This document shows, one piece after another, positions 1-6,040 of a stretch of 6,179 nucleotides of DNA; the first letter of the stretch is position 1, and every line of letters begins with the position of its first letter. The stretch spans positions 1-6,179 of the forward strand of contig JANQGL010000457.1 in the NCBI GenBank assembly GCA_028277325.1, in the 5' to 3' direction. The stretch is from Magnetospira sp. (GTDB lineage Bacteria > Pseudomonadota > Alphaproteobacteria > Rhodospirillales > Magnetospiraceae). Under the pieces are notes generated by a model. The model was not told the DNA's origin and did not search any database. It worked only from the letters and a program-made list of their open reading frames with translations. The translations under genes were made by a program, and so were the position numbers.

Positions 1-6
1 CCGTCG

Positions 7-24
7 CCCCCGCGCCGGCGGGGG
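7..24. repeat. GC-rich hairpin at the left edge
   Basis: A perfect 7-bp inverted repeat, CCCCCGC at 7-13 and GCGGGGG at 18-24, encloses the loop GCCG. It lies about 110 bases beyond the stop codon of the - strand phosphatase gene. It could be a transcription terminator stem for that pair or for a gene outside the window, but no T-run follows on either strand. In such GC-rich DNA a stem of this kind can also arise by chance. Confidence 0.4.
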
Positions 25-74
25 TCCAGGAAGGCCATGAAAACAGCCGTCCGGACGCGCGGCCACGGTCGCCC

Positions 75-131
75 GGAGTCCCGCCTGCGCGGGAATGACC
101 ATGTTGCGGAAACGCCGCGGTCATTCCCGCG
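75..131. repeat. Compound intergenic palindromic repeat
   Basis: Two nested symmetries are visible. A 6-bp stem (TCCCGC at 79-84, GCGGGA at 89-94) surrounds the loop CTGC. The right arm is part of a perfect 13-bp inverted repeat: CGCGGGAATGACC at 88-100 and GGTCATTCCCGCG at 119-131, with an 18-base spacer. The unit resembles the widespread proteobacterial ATTCCCGC...GCGGGAAT dispersed repeat. One near-complete copy faces one half copy in opposite orientation. The outer arm ends three bases beyond the stop codon of the - strand phosphatase gene, so in its mRNA the 13-bp stem would form immediately after translation ends. That stem could stabilise the 3' end or help termination, although no U-run follows. 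Confidence 0.65.
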
Positions 132-134
132 TCC

Positions 135-803
135 TCAGGTTTCGGGGAACAGGGGAACCGTCCCGGGGGCGTCGGCGAGGCTGTCCGCAAGCAGGATCCG
201 GAACGATTCGCCGGCCTCGGCCCGCGCCCGGTCCCGCTCGCCGGGCCTGGCGCCGTGGCCCGTGATCACGTGCAGCCCGCCGGCCAGCCCGGCCCGCCGC
301 CCGGCGCCGAGGTCGCTCGCCCGGTCGCCGACGATCCACGAGGCGGCGAGGTCCAGGCCGAGTCCTTCCGCGGCCCGCAGAAGCATCCCCGGATTGGGCT
401 TGCGGGCCGGATGGCTCGGATGCCGGTACCGCCCGACGCCGTCGGCGTGGTGCGGACAGGCGAACACCGCGTCGATCCGCGCCCCCCGCCGGTCCAGGAC
501 GTCCAGCATCCGCTGCTGGGTGGCCAGGAATTCCGGCCAGCCGTACATGCCGCGGCCGATCCCGGCCTGGTTGGTCACCGCCACCACCGCGAGGCCGGCC
601 GCGTTGGCCCGCCGGATGGCGTCGGCGGCTCCGGGGATGAGCTCGACCCGGTCCGGCTCGTGCAGATAGCCCACCTCGGCCAGGATCACCCCGTCGCGGT
701 CCAGGAACAGCGCCGGCCGTCCCCGGCGGCGGTCGTCAAGGACCTGATTCCACACGTCCTCGTCGTCGATCCACGCGCCGTCGGGCGGAAACGCCGGCGT
801 CAT
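135..803 (-). CDS. gmhB: HAD-IIIA phosphatase, GmhB/HisB-N-like
   Basis: A 222-residue cytoplasmic phosphatase of the HAD superfamily, class IIIA. Visible motifs in order: DxDG nucleophile motif FLDRDGVI (D35, D37); the family signature VTNQAGIGRG with T77 and N78; RKPNPGM with K135; and the acidic metal motif GDRASD (D160, D164). Family members remove the C7 phosphate from D-glycero-manno-heptose 1,7-bisphosphate, or act on histidinol phosphate in HisB. The absence of his genes favours the heptose role, but that is inference. The length is slightly above the usual 180-190 because of about 30 extra N-terminal residues. The zinc loop is odd: C116 and H118 are present, but the later CxC is replaced by H131-P-A133. 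The start is set by the ATGA overlap with the upstream gene and no strong ribosome binding site is seen, which suggests translational coupling. Family confidence is high; the exact substrate is uncertain. Confidence 0.8.
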   Translation of the reverse strand: MTPAFPPDGAWIDDEDVWNQVLDDRRRGRPALFLDRDGVILAEVGYLHEPDRVELIPGAADAIRRANAAGLAVVAVTNQAGIGRGMYGWPEFLATQQRMLDVLDRRGARIDAVFACPHHADGVGRYRHPSHPARKPNPGMLLRAAEGLGLDLAASWIVGDRASDLGAGRRAGLAGGLHVITGHGARPGERDRARAEAGESFRILLADSLADAPGTVPLFPET

Positions 804-1318
804 GACGCGCCCGCCCGGCCCAGCCGGAGGACCGAGGCGGTTCCCAGCCCGTCGCCGGCCGGCCCGCACAGCAGGCAAAGCAGGTCCAGGTCCGGCGCCG
901 CCGGCGGCAGGTCGGCCGGCATGTCCACGGCGAGCCATCGCGGCCCCGGCTCGAGGGCCCCCGCGAGAACCGACAGCGCCGCCGGATCGGCGAACAGCAG
1001 CAGGCAGCGCCCGCCGCCGTCCGCCAGATCGTCCCCGAGGTCGCGGGCCAGACCGGCCAGGCCCGACAGGCCGCGTCCCCATGTCGCGGCGTCCGCCCCC
1101 GACTCCGGCAACCGACCGAAGGCCGTCGCGTCGAGCACCAGGAGACCAAGCCCGGCCGCTTCCAGGGCCGCCGCCCCCCGGTCGGCCGGATGCGCGAGGT
1201 CGCCGGAGGCCGTGACGACCTCGGCGCCCTCCGCACGGAGCCGTGCCCGGAGCGCGTCCGCGAACCGGCAAAGGCGGCCGGCGAACGCCACCCGGCGAAC
1301 GGCGTTTTCCTGCGACAT
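800..1318 (-). CDS. Degenerate SDR-like small protein
   Basis: A 172-residue protein of no certain family. The N-terminus, RRVAFAGRLCRFADALRARL followed by AEGAEVV (residues 8-35), reads like the first beta-alpha-beta of a Rossmann fold, but the TGxxxGxG nucleotide loop is not there. Next come LGLLVLDATAFG (57-68, where an SDR would have the NNAG region), a W80 helix, GGGRCLLLFAD (101-111, like the beta-strand before the catalytic serine), and a C-terminus GDGLGTASVLRLGRAG (155-170) resembling the SDR ending TGxxxxVDGG. The YxxxK pair and about 70 residues expected in an SDR are missing. This layout suggests a shrunken, probably non-catalytic SDR relative, but the resemblance is weak and made by eye. 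No signal peptide or membrane span is evident. The ATG at 1318 is chosen because the Rossmann-like strand begins just after it and AGGGA lies upstream. The stop overlaps the phosphatase start (ATGA), so the two are one operon. Confidence 0.6.
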   Translation of the reverse strand: MSQENAVRRVAFAGRLCRFADALRARLRAEGAEVVTASGDLAHPADRGAAALEAAGLGLLVLDATAFGRLPESGADAATWGRGLSGLAGLARDLGDDLADGGGRCLLLFADPAALSVLAGALEPGPRWLAVDMPADLPPAAPDLDLLCLLCGPAGDGLGTASVLRLGRAGAS

Positions 1319-1350
1319 GGCGTCACCATCCCTGGAGTCGGCGCGCCTCG

Positions 1351-1379
1351 ATGGTACCCCGCGCCCGGTCGGCCGGCAA
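1351..1379 (-). promoter_or_regulatory. Candidate sigma70-like promoter for the - strand pair
   Basis: Read on the - strand, TTGCCG (1379-1374) and TACCAT (1356-1351) stand 17 bases apart. Each matches 4 of 6 consensus positions for -35 and -10. Transcription would begin near 1344, about 25 bases before the start codon at 1318. Position and spacing fit a promoter, but four-of-six matches are common by chance. Confidence 0.35.
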
Positions 1380-1470
1380 ACCGTCGGCCTTCCGCCGCCG
1401 TTTTCCGTGCTTTCCGGGGAGACGGTTGAAGATGCGGTGAATATTTGAAAGGATGTCACCCCAAGAGGAA

Positions 1471-1499
1471 CTGCCCCAGAAGAAGGCAGCAATTTCTTC
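1471..1499 (+). promoter_or_regulatory. Interlocking inverted repeats in the operon leader
   Basis: CTGCC (1471-1475) can pair with GGCAG (1485-1489), and GAAGAA (1479-1484) with TTCTTC (1494-1499). Each pair has a nine-base loop. The second left arm lies in the loop of the first, so in RNA the two stems are either alternatives or form an H-type pseudoknot. They end a few bases before the ribosome binding site of the gamma subunit. The arms are short (5 and 6 bp), so chance occurrence is quite possible. Confidence 0.25.
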
Positions 1500-1520
1500 A
1501 CGGAAGGAACGGTCCCGAAA

Positions 1521-2096
1521 ATGATGGAAATCCGCATCCACGGCCGGGGCGGCCAAGGCAATGTGGTGGCCGCCTACCTGCTGGCCAGCGCGGCGTTCGA
1601 GGACGGTCGCTACTGCCAGGCCTTCCCGGCGTTCGGCGCCGAGCGGCGCGGCGCGCCGGTGGTCGCGTTCGTGCGCGTCTCCGGCAAACCCATCCTGCAG
1701 CGCAACGAGGTCAAGGCGCCGTCGTTCATGATCATCCAGGACGAGACCCTCCTGCACGAGAAGGGCTTGACCGACGGCCTGAAGCCGGATGGCGGCATTC
1801 TGATCAACTCGTCCCTGGACCCGGCGGAGATCAGCCGGCGTCACGGCATCGAGATGATCGCGATCCCGGCCACCCAGATGGCGATCGAACACGTGGGACG
1901 CCCGGTGCCCAACGTGGCCCTGCTGTCGGCGTTTCTCGAAATGACCGGCCTGCTGACCCACGGCGCCCTCAAGAAGGCGCTGGAGGAACGCTTCTCCGGC
2001 CACGTGCTGGACAACAACCTGCGCCTCGCCCACCAGGCGGCGAAGGCGGTCGGCAAGGACCTGTGGAAGGAGAAGGCCGATGCGGCAAGCGCTTGA
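1521..2096 (+). CDS. porG: 2-oxoacid oxidoreductase, gamma subunit
   Basis: The 191-residue gamma subunit of a thiamine-dependent 2-oxoacid:acceptor oxidoreductase, a cytoplasmic complex that converts a 2-oxoacid plus CoA to acyl-CoA and CO2. In this superfamily the gamma domain takes part in CoA binding. Diagnostic features are the N-terminal GRGGQG loop (residues 8-13), the FPAFGAERRGAPVVAF segment (35-50) and the C-terminal PNVALLSAF stretch (130-138) followed by the ALKKAL helix. Length is normal for a stand-alone gamma subunit (about 180-200). The first of two adjacent ATGs is chosen because AAGGAA lies 11 bases upstream of it; starting one codon later would change little. It is the first gene of a four-gene operon, and its last 17 bases overlap the start of the alpha gene, which favours coupled, equal synthesis. 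The family assignment is firm. The symbol denotes the family; the substrate is not shown. Confidence 0.93.
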   Translation: MMEIRIHGRGGQGNVVAAYLLASAAFEDGRYCQAFPAFGAERRGAPVVAFVRVSGKPILQRNEVKAPSFMIIQDETLLHEKGLTDGLKPDGGILINSSLDPAEISRRHGIEMIAIPATQMAIEHVGRPVPNVALLSAFLEMTGLLTHGALKKALEERFSGHVLDNNLRLAHQAAKAVGKDLWKEKADAASA

Positions 2097-3252
2097 AGGC
2101 TCCCTCGCCGTCGCCAAGGCGGTCGCCCTGTGCCGGCCCGGCGTGGTCGCGGCCTATCCGATCACCCCGCAGACCCACATCGTGGAGAACATCTCCAAGC
2201 TGGTCGCGGACGGCGACCTGGAAACCGAGCTGGTGAGCGTGGAAAGCGAGTTCTCGGCCGCCTCGGTGGTGCTCGGCGCCGCCGCCGCCGGGTCGCGCGC
2301 CTACACCGCCTCGTCGTCGCAGGGCATCATGCTGATGGCCGAGGTGCTGTTCAACATCGCCGGTTTGCGGATCCCCATGGTGCTGACCTGCGCCAACCGT
2401 GCGGTCGGCGCCCCGCTGAACATCTGGAACGACCAGACCGACAGCATGGCGGTGCGCGATTCCGGCTGGATCCAGCTCTACTGCGCCGACAACCAGGAAG
2501 CCGTCGATTCCCTGATCCAGGCCTACCGGATCAGCGAACGCACGGAAATCCCGGTGATGGTCTGCATGGACGGGTTCATCCTCACCCACACCTTGGAAGT
2601 GATCGACATCCCGGACCAGGGGCAGGTCGACGCCTACCTGCCGGAATTCAGGTTCCAGCGCCGCCTCGATCCGTCCGATCCGATCAGCCTCGGGGCCCTG
2701 GTCACCCCGGAGCATTTTTCCGAGGTGAAGCATTCGCAACACATGGCGATGTTCAAGGCGCTGCCCGAAATCGTCGAGGCCGACAAGGACTTCGAGGCGC
2801 AGTTCGGGCGCTGCTGCGGCGGCCTGCTGACCGAGCACGGCGACGAGGAGGCCACGGTGGCCATCCTGACCCTGGGCTCGATCTACGGCACCCTGCGCGC
2901 CGCCATGGATGCCCACAAGCCGCGCAAGAAGGTGAAGCTGATCCACCTGCGCTGCTTCCGTCCCTTCCCGGAGGCCGCCCTGCTGGCCGCCCTGGACGGC
3001 GTCAAGGACCTGATCGTGGTCGAGCGGGCCCTGTCGCCGGGGCTCGGCGGCATCGTCGGCACCGAGATCAAGGCCGTCCTGAGCACCGCCAGGAAGCCCC
3101 CGCACGTGCACAACGTGGCGGTCGGCCTGGGCGGCCGCGACGTGCCGCTCGACATCCTGCCCCGCCTGCTGGAAGCGCTCAAGGACGGCACGGCCACCGA
3201 GTTCTCCATATTCGACGCCGATCTCAGCAAGCTTCCCGAGGAGGACCGCTGA
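2080..3252 (+). CDS. porA: 2-oxoacid oxidoreductase, alpha subunit
   Basis: The 390-residue alpha subunit, which shares the thiamine diphosphate and substrate site with the beta subunit. YPITPQT (26-32) is the family's substrate-carboxylate motif. VESEFSAASVVLGAAAAG (54-71) carries the glutamate (E57 by alignment with Glu64 of Desulfovibrio africanus pyruvate:ferredoxin oxidoreductase) that activates the cofactor. TASSSQG (76-82) and NRAVGAPLNIWNDQTDSMAVRD (from N106) follow; R107 matches the arginine that holds the substrate carboxylate. The C-terminal half holds the transketolase-C-like domain (AILTLGSIYGT, 261-271; VVERALSPGLGG, 313-324). Length is typical of PorA. The ATG at 2080 has AAGGAG seven bases upstream, inside the gamma gene. 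The PITPQT form groups with PorA/PadG rather than with 2-oxoglutarate enzymes (inference from memory of the families). Pyruvate, phenylglyoxylate or another 2-oxoacid remains possible. Confidence 0.93.
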   Translation: MRQALEGSLAVAKAVALCRPGVVAAYPITPQTHIVENISKLVADGDLETELVSVESEFSAASVVLGAAAAGSRAYTASSSQGIMLMAEVLFNIAGLRIPMVLTCANRAVGAPLNIWNDQTDSMAVRDSGWIQLYCADNQEAVDSLIQAYRISERTEIPVMVCMDGFILTHTLEVIDIPDQGQVDAYLPEFRFQRRLDPSDPISLGALVTPEHFSEVKHSQHMAMFKALPEIVEADKDFEAQFGRCCGGLLTEHGDEEATVAILTLGSIYGTLRAAMDAHKPRKKVKLIHLRCFRPFPEAALLAALDGVKDLIVVERALSPGLGGIVGTEIKAVLSTARKPPHVHNVAVGLGGRDVPLDILPRLLEALKDGTATEFSIFDADLSKLPEEDR

Positions 3253-3253
3253 C

Positions 3254-4318
3254 ATGGCCAGCACCGATCGCAATGCCGAGCGCCTGAAGGAACTGCGCAC
3301 CAAGCACGGACGTTCGGACGCCTCGCTGCCGGAAAGGCCGGCCGAGCCGGCGAAGGACCTGCGCCAGGCACAGCCCCGCTTCCGCGGCCTGGAGGCCGGG
3401 CACCGGGCCTGCCAGGGCTGCGGCGAGGCGCTGGCCGCCCGCCTGGTGACCGAGGCGGCGGGGCCCGACGTGATGATCTCCAACGCCACCGGCTGCCTGG
3501 AGGTCTTCACCACCCCGTGGCCGCAGTCGGCCTGGCGCGTGCCCTGGATCCACTCGCTGTTCGAGAACGCGGCGGCGGTCGCCTCCGGCATGGAAGCCGC
3601 CCTGAAGGCGCAAGGCAAATCGACCAAGGTGCTGGCGTTCGGGGGCGACGGCGGAACCTTCGACATCGGGTTCCAGGCGCTGTCCGGCATGCTGGAGCGC
3701 GAGCACAACGTGCTCTACGTCTGTTTCGACAACGAAGCCTACATGAACACCGGCATCCAGCGTTCGGGCTCGACGCCGCACGCGGCGCGCACCACCACCT
3801 CGCCGCCCGGCAAGGCGCGGATGGGCAAGCGGCACCTGAAGAAGGACCTGCTCAGCATCATCTCGGCCCACCACATCCCTTACGGGGCGTCCACCTCCGT
3901 GGCCTATCCGGCCGATATCCGGCGCAAGGTCCGCCGGGCGATGGAAATCCAGGGGCCCACGTTCCTCCTGGTGCATTCGCCCTGTCCGCTCGGCTGGGGT
4001 CACGACGGCGCGCGGACCATCGAGATCGCCCGCCTCGCCGTGCAGTCGGGCCTGTTCCCGCTGGTCGAGATGGAGCGCGGCGAGGTCACCGACGTGATGC
4101 CGATCCGCAAGCCGGTCCCGGTGGCCGAGTACCTGAAGGTGCAGCAGCGGTTCCGTCACCTGTTCGCGCCGGACGATCCGCGCGCCTTGCAGGAGCGCGA
4201 GCACCTGCAGGCGCTGGCCGACTACAACATCGAGATCTACGGCCTGTACGCCGAGGAGGCCGATCCCCTGGACACCGAGGGCGCCGATACCGTGCGCCGC
4301 GGCGGCCTGGCCAACTAG
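3254..4318 (+). CDS. porB: 2-oxoacid oxidoreductase, beta subunit
   Basis: The 354-residue beta subunit, which carries thiamine diphosphate and the first [4Fe-4S] cluster. GDG (131-133) followed by FDNEAYMNTG (158-167, N160) is the cofactor/Mg site. The four expected cluster cysteines are all present: C53 and C56 in GHRACQGCG, C81 in NATGCLEV and C244 in SPCPLGW. PWIHSLFENAAAVASG (97-112), IQRSGSTPHAARTTTSP (168-184) and the KPVPVAEYLKVQQRF end (286-300) are strongly PorB-like. About 48 mostly charged residues precede the GHRACQGC motif, more than in the short PorB proteins known from thermophiles. The start has GGAGG nine bases upstream, and only one base separates it from the alpha stop codon. 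The subunit passes electrons from the substrate to a ferredoxin-type acceptor, here most likely the fused protein encoded next. The family assignment is firm; the substrate is not. Confidence 0.94.
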   Translation: MASTDRNAERLKELRTKHGRSDASLPERPAEPAKDLRQAQPRFRGLEAGHRACQGCGEALAARLVTEAAGPDVMISNATGCLEVFTTPWPQSAWRVPWIHSLFENAAAVASGMEAALKAQGKSTKVLAFGGDGGTFDIGFQALSGMLEREHNVLYVCFDNEAYMNTGIQRSGSTPHAARTTTSPPGKARMGKRHLKKDLLSIISAHHIPYGASTSVAYPADIRRKVRRAMEIQGPTFLLVHSPCPLGWGHDGARTIEIARLAVQSGLFPLVEMERGEVTDVMPIRKPVPVAEYLKVQQRFRHLFAPDDPRALQEREHLQALADYNIEIYGLYAEEADPLDTEGADTVRRGGLAN

Positions 4319-4335
4319 CTAGGGAGGACTTGACA

Positions 4336-6027
4336 ATGGCAGTGCTCACCCGCGGCGCCTACGCCCGCCCCGGAACCTCCCTCGCCTTCAAGACCGGCAC
4401 CTGGCGGGTCGAGATGCCGTTCCACAAGCACTGGGCGGCCCCCTGCCACGCCGCCTGCCCGGCCGGCGAGGACCAGCAGGCCTGGCTGGCCCGCATCCAG
4501 GAAGGCAAGCTGCACGAGGCCTGGGAGGAGCTGGTCACCGCCAACCCGATTCCGGCGATCACCGGGCGGGTCTGCCCGCACCCCTGCGAGACCGCCTGCA
4601 ACCGGGGCAGCTACGACGCGCCGATCGCGATCCACAACGTGGAGCGATTCCTCGGCGACGAGGCGGTCCGCCACGGATGGGCCTACCCGATCCTGCGGCC
4701 GGTCACCTCCGAGTCGCCGGCGGTGGCGGTGGTCGGCGCCGGACCGTCCGGTCTGTCGGCGGCCTACCATCTGGTGCGGCGGGGATTCCGCGTCGATCTG
4801 TTCGACGCCCTGCCGGAGGCCGGCGGCCTGCTGCGCTCGGCGATCCCCATGACGCGCCTGCCGCGCGACGTGCTGGACTCCGAGATCGAACGCATCTTCG
4901 CGCTCGACGGCCTGACCTTCCATCCGCGTCACCGGCTGGGGCGCGACGTCAGCCTGGGCGAGCTGCAGGCCGACCACAAGGCGGTGTTCCTGGGCCCCGG
5001 CGCCGAGCGCTCCAAGGCCTGGGACGTGGACGGCGCGGTGCCGGCCGACCTGCACCAGGGCCTGCACCTGATCAAGGAATGGGTCGACCACGGCGAGATC
5101 CCGACCCCGAAGAGCGTCGCCATCCACGGCGGCGGCAACACCGCGGTCGATCTGGGGCGGATCATGAAGCGGCGCGGCGTGGAGGAGGTCTACGTGATCA
5201 CCGCCTCCGGCCTGCCCGGCCCCGACACGGCGCCCGACGACGTGCTGAACGTGGTGCCGCGCGAACTGGAGGAGGCCCTGGAGGAAGGCGTGGTCTTCTT
5301 CCCGCACCGGACCATCCAGCGGCTGATCATGCGCGGCTCCAAGATGATCGGTGTCGAGATGGTGCACCTGAAGAAGCTGCCCGGCAAGGGCGGCCGCAAG
5401 AGCCGGGTCTCCTTCCAGGGCACCGAGCGGGTGCTGAACGTGGACATGGTGATCCCGTCGATCGGCGAGGCGGTGGACACCGCCGGCTTCGAGAACCTGG
5501 TCGGCAACGCCAACTATTTCCGTCCCGACGACTGGGGCCGCCTGGCCGACCATCCGGGGATTTTCGTCGGCGGCGACGCGCGCGGCGACCGCGGCACGGT
5601 GAGCGCGGCGATCGGCGACGGCCGCAAGGCGGCGATCGCCATGCAGGCCCACATCGAGCAGACCGAGGTGGTCGACGAAACCCGTGAGACGGTCGGCTAC
5701 GACGCCCTCAACGTGAACTACTTCGAGCCCAAGCCGCGCGCCTACGTGGCCAAGATTCCGGTGCCGGAGCGCGACGATTTCACCGAGATCGAGCACAGCA
5801 TGATCTTCGCGCAGGTGGTCGAGGAGGCCGGCCGCTGCATGAGCTGCGGCAACTGCCTGGCCTGCGACAACTGCTGGACCTTCTGCCCGGACAACGCGGT
5901 GATCAAGACCCGGGACGTGTGCAGCGACGGCTCGCACTATCTGTTCGACTACGAGTTCTGCAAGGGCTGCGGCCTCTGCGCCACCGAATGTCCCTGCGGA
6001 TTCATCCTGATGCGGCCCCAGGAATAG
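4336..6027 (+). CDS. GltD-like NAD(P)/FAD oxidoreductase fused to 2x[4Fe-4S] ferredoxin
   Basis: A 563-residue electron-transfer protein. Residues 1-125 form a GltD-type iron-sulfur domain (C37, C41, C80, C84, C88; ITGRVCPHPCETAC). Residues 128-445 form the FAD/NAD(P) domains: VVGAGPSGLSAAYHL (132-146) binds FAD, HGGGNTAVD (264-272) is the second dinucleotide fold, and FVGGDARGDRGTVSAAIGDG (410-429) closes the FAD site. After a linker, residues 500-563 form a PorD-like ferredoxin: C507/C510/C513/C517-P and C542/C545/C548/C552-P should hold two [4Fe-4S] clusters, with extra C501, C504, C529 and C554. It probably takes electrons from the beta subunit and reduces NAD(P)+, replacing separate delta and reductase subunits. 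AGGGAGG eight bases before the ATG sets the start, 17 bases after the beta stop. Two oddities: the usual CxxCG at the very N-terminus is missing, and the arginine-rich NADP motif of GltD is absent, which hints at NAD. It is often labelled a glutamate synthase small chain, but no large-subunit gene is present. Confidence 0.9.
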   Translation: MAVLTRGAYARPGTSLAFKTGTWRVEMPFHKHWAAPCHAACPAGEDQQAWLARIQEGKLHEAWEELVTANPIPAITGRVCPHPCETACNRGSYDAPIAIHNVERFLGDEAVRHGWAYPILRPVTSESPAVAVVGAGPSGLSAAYHLVRRGFRVDLFDALPEAGGLLRSAIPMTRLPRDVLDSEIERIFALDGLTFHPRHRLGRDVSLGELQADHKAVFLGPGAERSKAWDVDGAVPADLHQGLHLIKEWVDHGEIPTPKSVAIHGGGNTAVDLGRIMKRRGVEEVYVITASGLPGPDTAPDDVLNVVPRELEEALEEGVVFFPHRTIQRLIMRGSKMIGVEMVHLKKLPGKGGRKSRVSFQGTERVLNVDMVIPSIGEAVDTAGFENLVGNANYFRPDDWGRLADHPGIFVGGDARGDRGTVSAAIGDGRKAAIAMQAHIEQTEVVDETRETVGYDALNVNYFEPKPRAYVAKIPVPERDDFTEIEHSMIFAQVVEEAGRCMSCGNCLACDNCWTFCPDNAVIKTRDVCSDGSHYLFDYEFCKGCGLCATECPCGFILMRPQE

Positions 6028-6040
6028 TCCTACTGCGTCA

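Larger units (their letters stand above)
1319..1520. promoter_or_regulatory. Divergent intergenic control region
   Basis: This 202-base gap separates the divergently read - strand pair and the + strand oxidoreductase operon, so it must hold both start regions. It carries no convincing gene. For the + strand the only candidate seen is TTGAAG at 1426-1431 with a weak AAGGAT at 1449-1454 (17-base spacing), which is not convincing. AAGGAA at 1504-1509 is the likely ribosome binding site for the gamma subunit, 11 bases before its ATG. No FNR, NtrC or other recognisable operator palindrome was found. Confidence 0.55.

Noticed and set aside
736..1329. A 197-residue - strand frame starting 11 bases upstream of the SDR-like gene
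   Set aside because: It is in a different frame with arginine- and proline-rich random-looking sequence, and it lacks the ATGA junction to the phosphatase gene.
255..1448. A 397-residue + strand open frame covering the two - strand genes
   Set aside because: Its translation is proline-, arginine- and alanine-rich low-complexity sequence with no motif. The - strand carries the HAD motifs.
1969..3708. A 579-residue open frame on the - strand opposite the alpha and beta genes
   Set aside because: It spans two genes with unmistakable PorA and PorB motifs on the + strand and shows no recognisable family itself.
4315..4322. Tandem CTAG CTAG over the beta stop codon
   Set aside because: CTAG is often rare in bacterial genomes, but eight bases overlapping a TAG stop carry too little information to call a site.
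3517..4335. Upstream extension of the fused oxidoreductase frame into the beta gene
   Set aside because: The extension is arginine/glycine-rich noise lying wholly inside the beta gene. The ATG at 4336 has a strong AGGGAGG site, and the GltD-like domain begins shortly after it.
4336..6027. Glutamate synthase small subunit (GltD) as the role of the fused protein
   Set aside because: There is no large-subunit gene, the NADP arginine motif is missing, and the ferredoxin tail plus the por gene neighbours point to 2-oxoacid oxidation.
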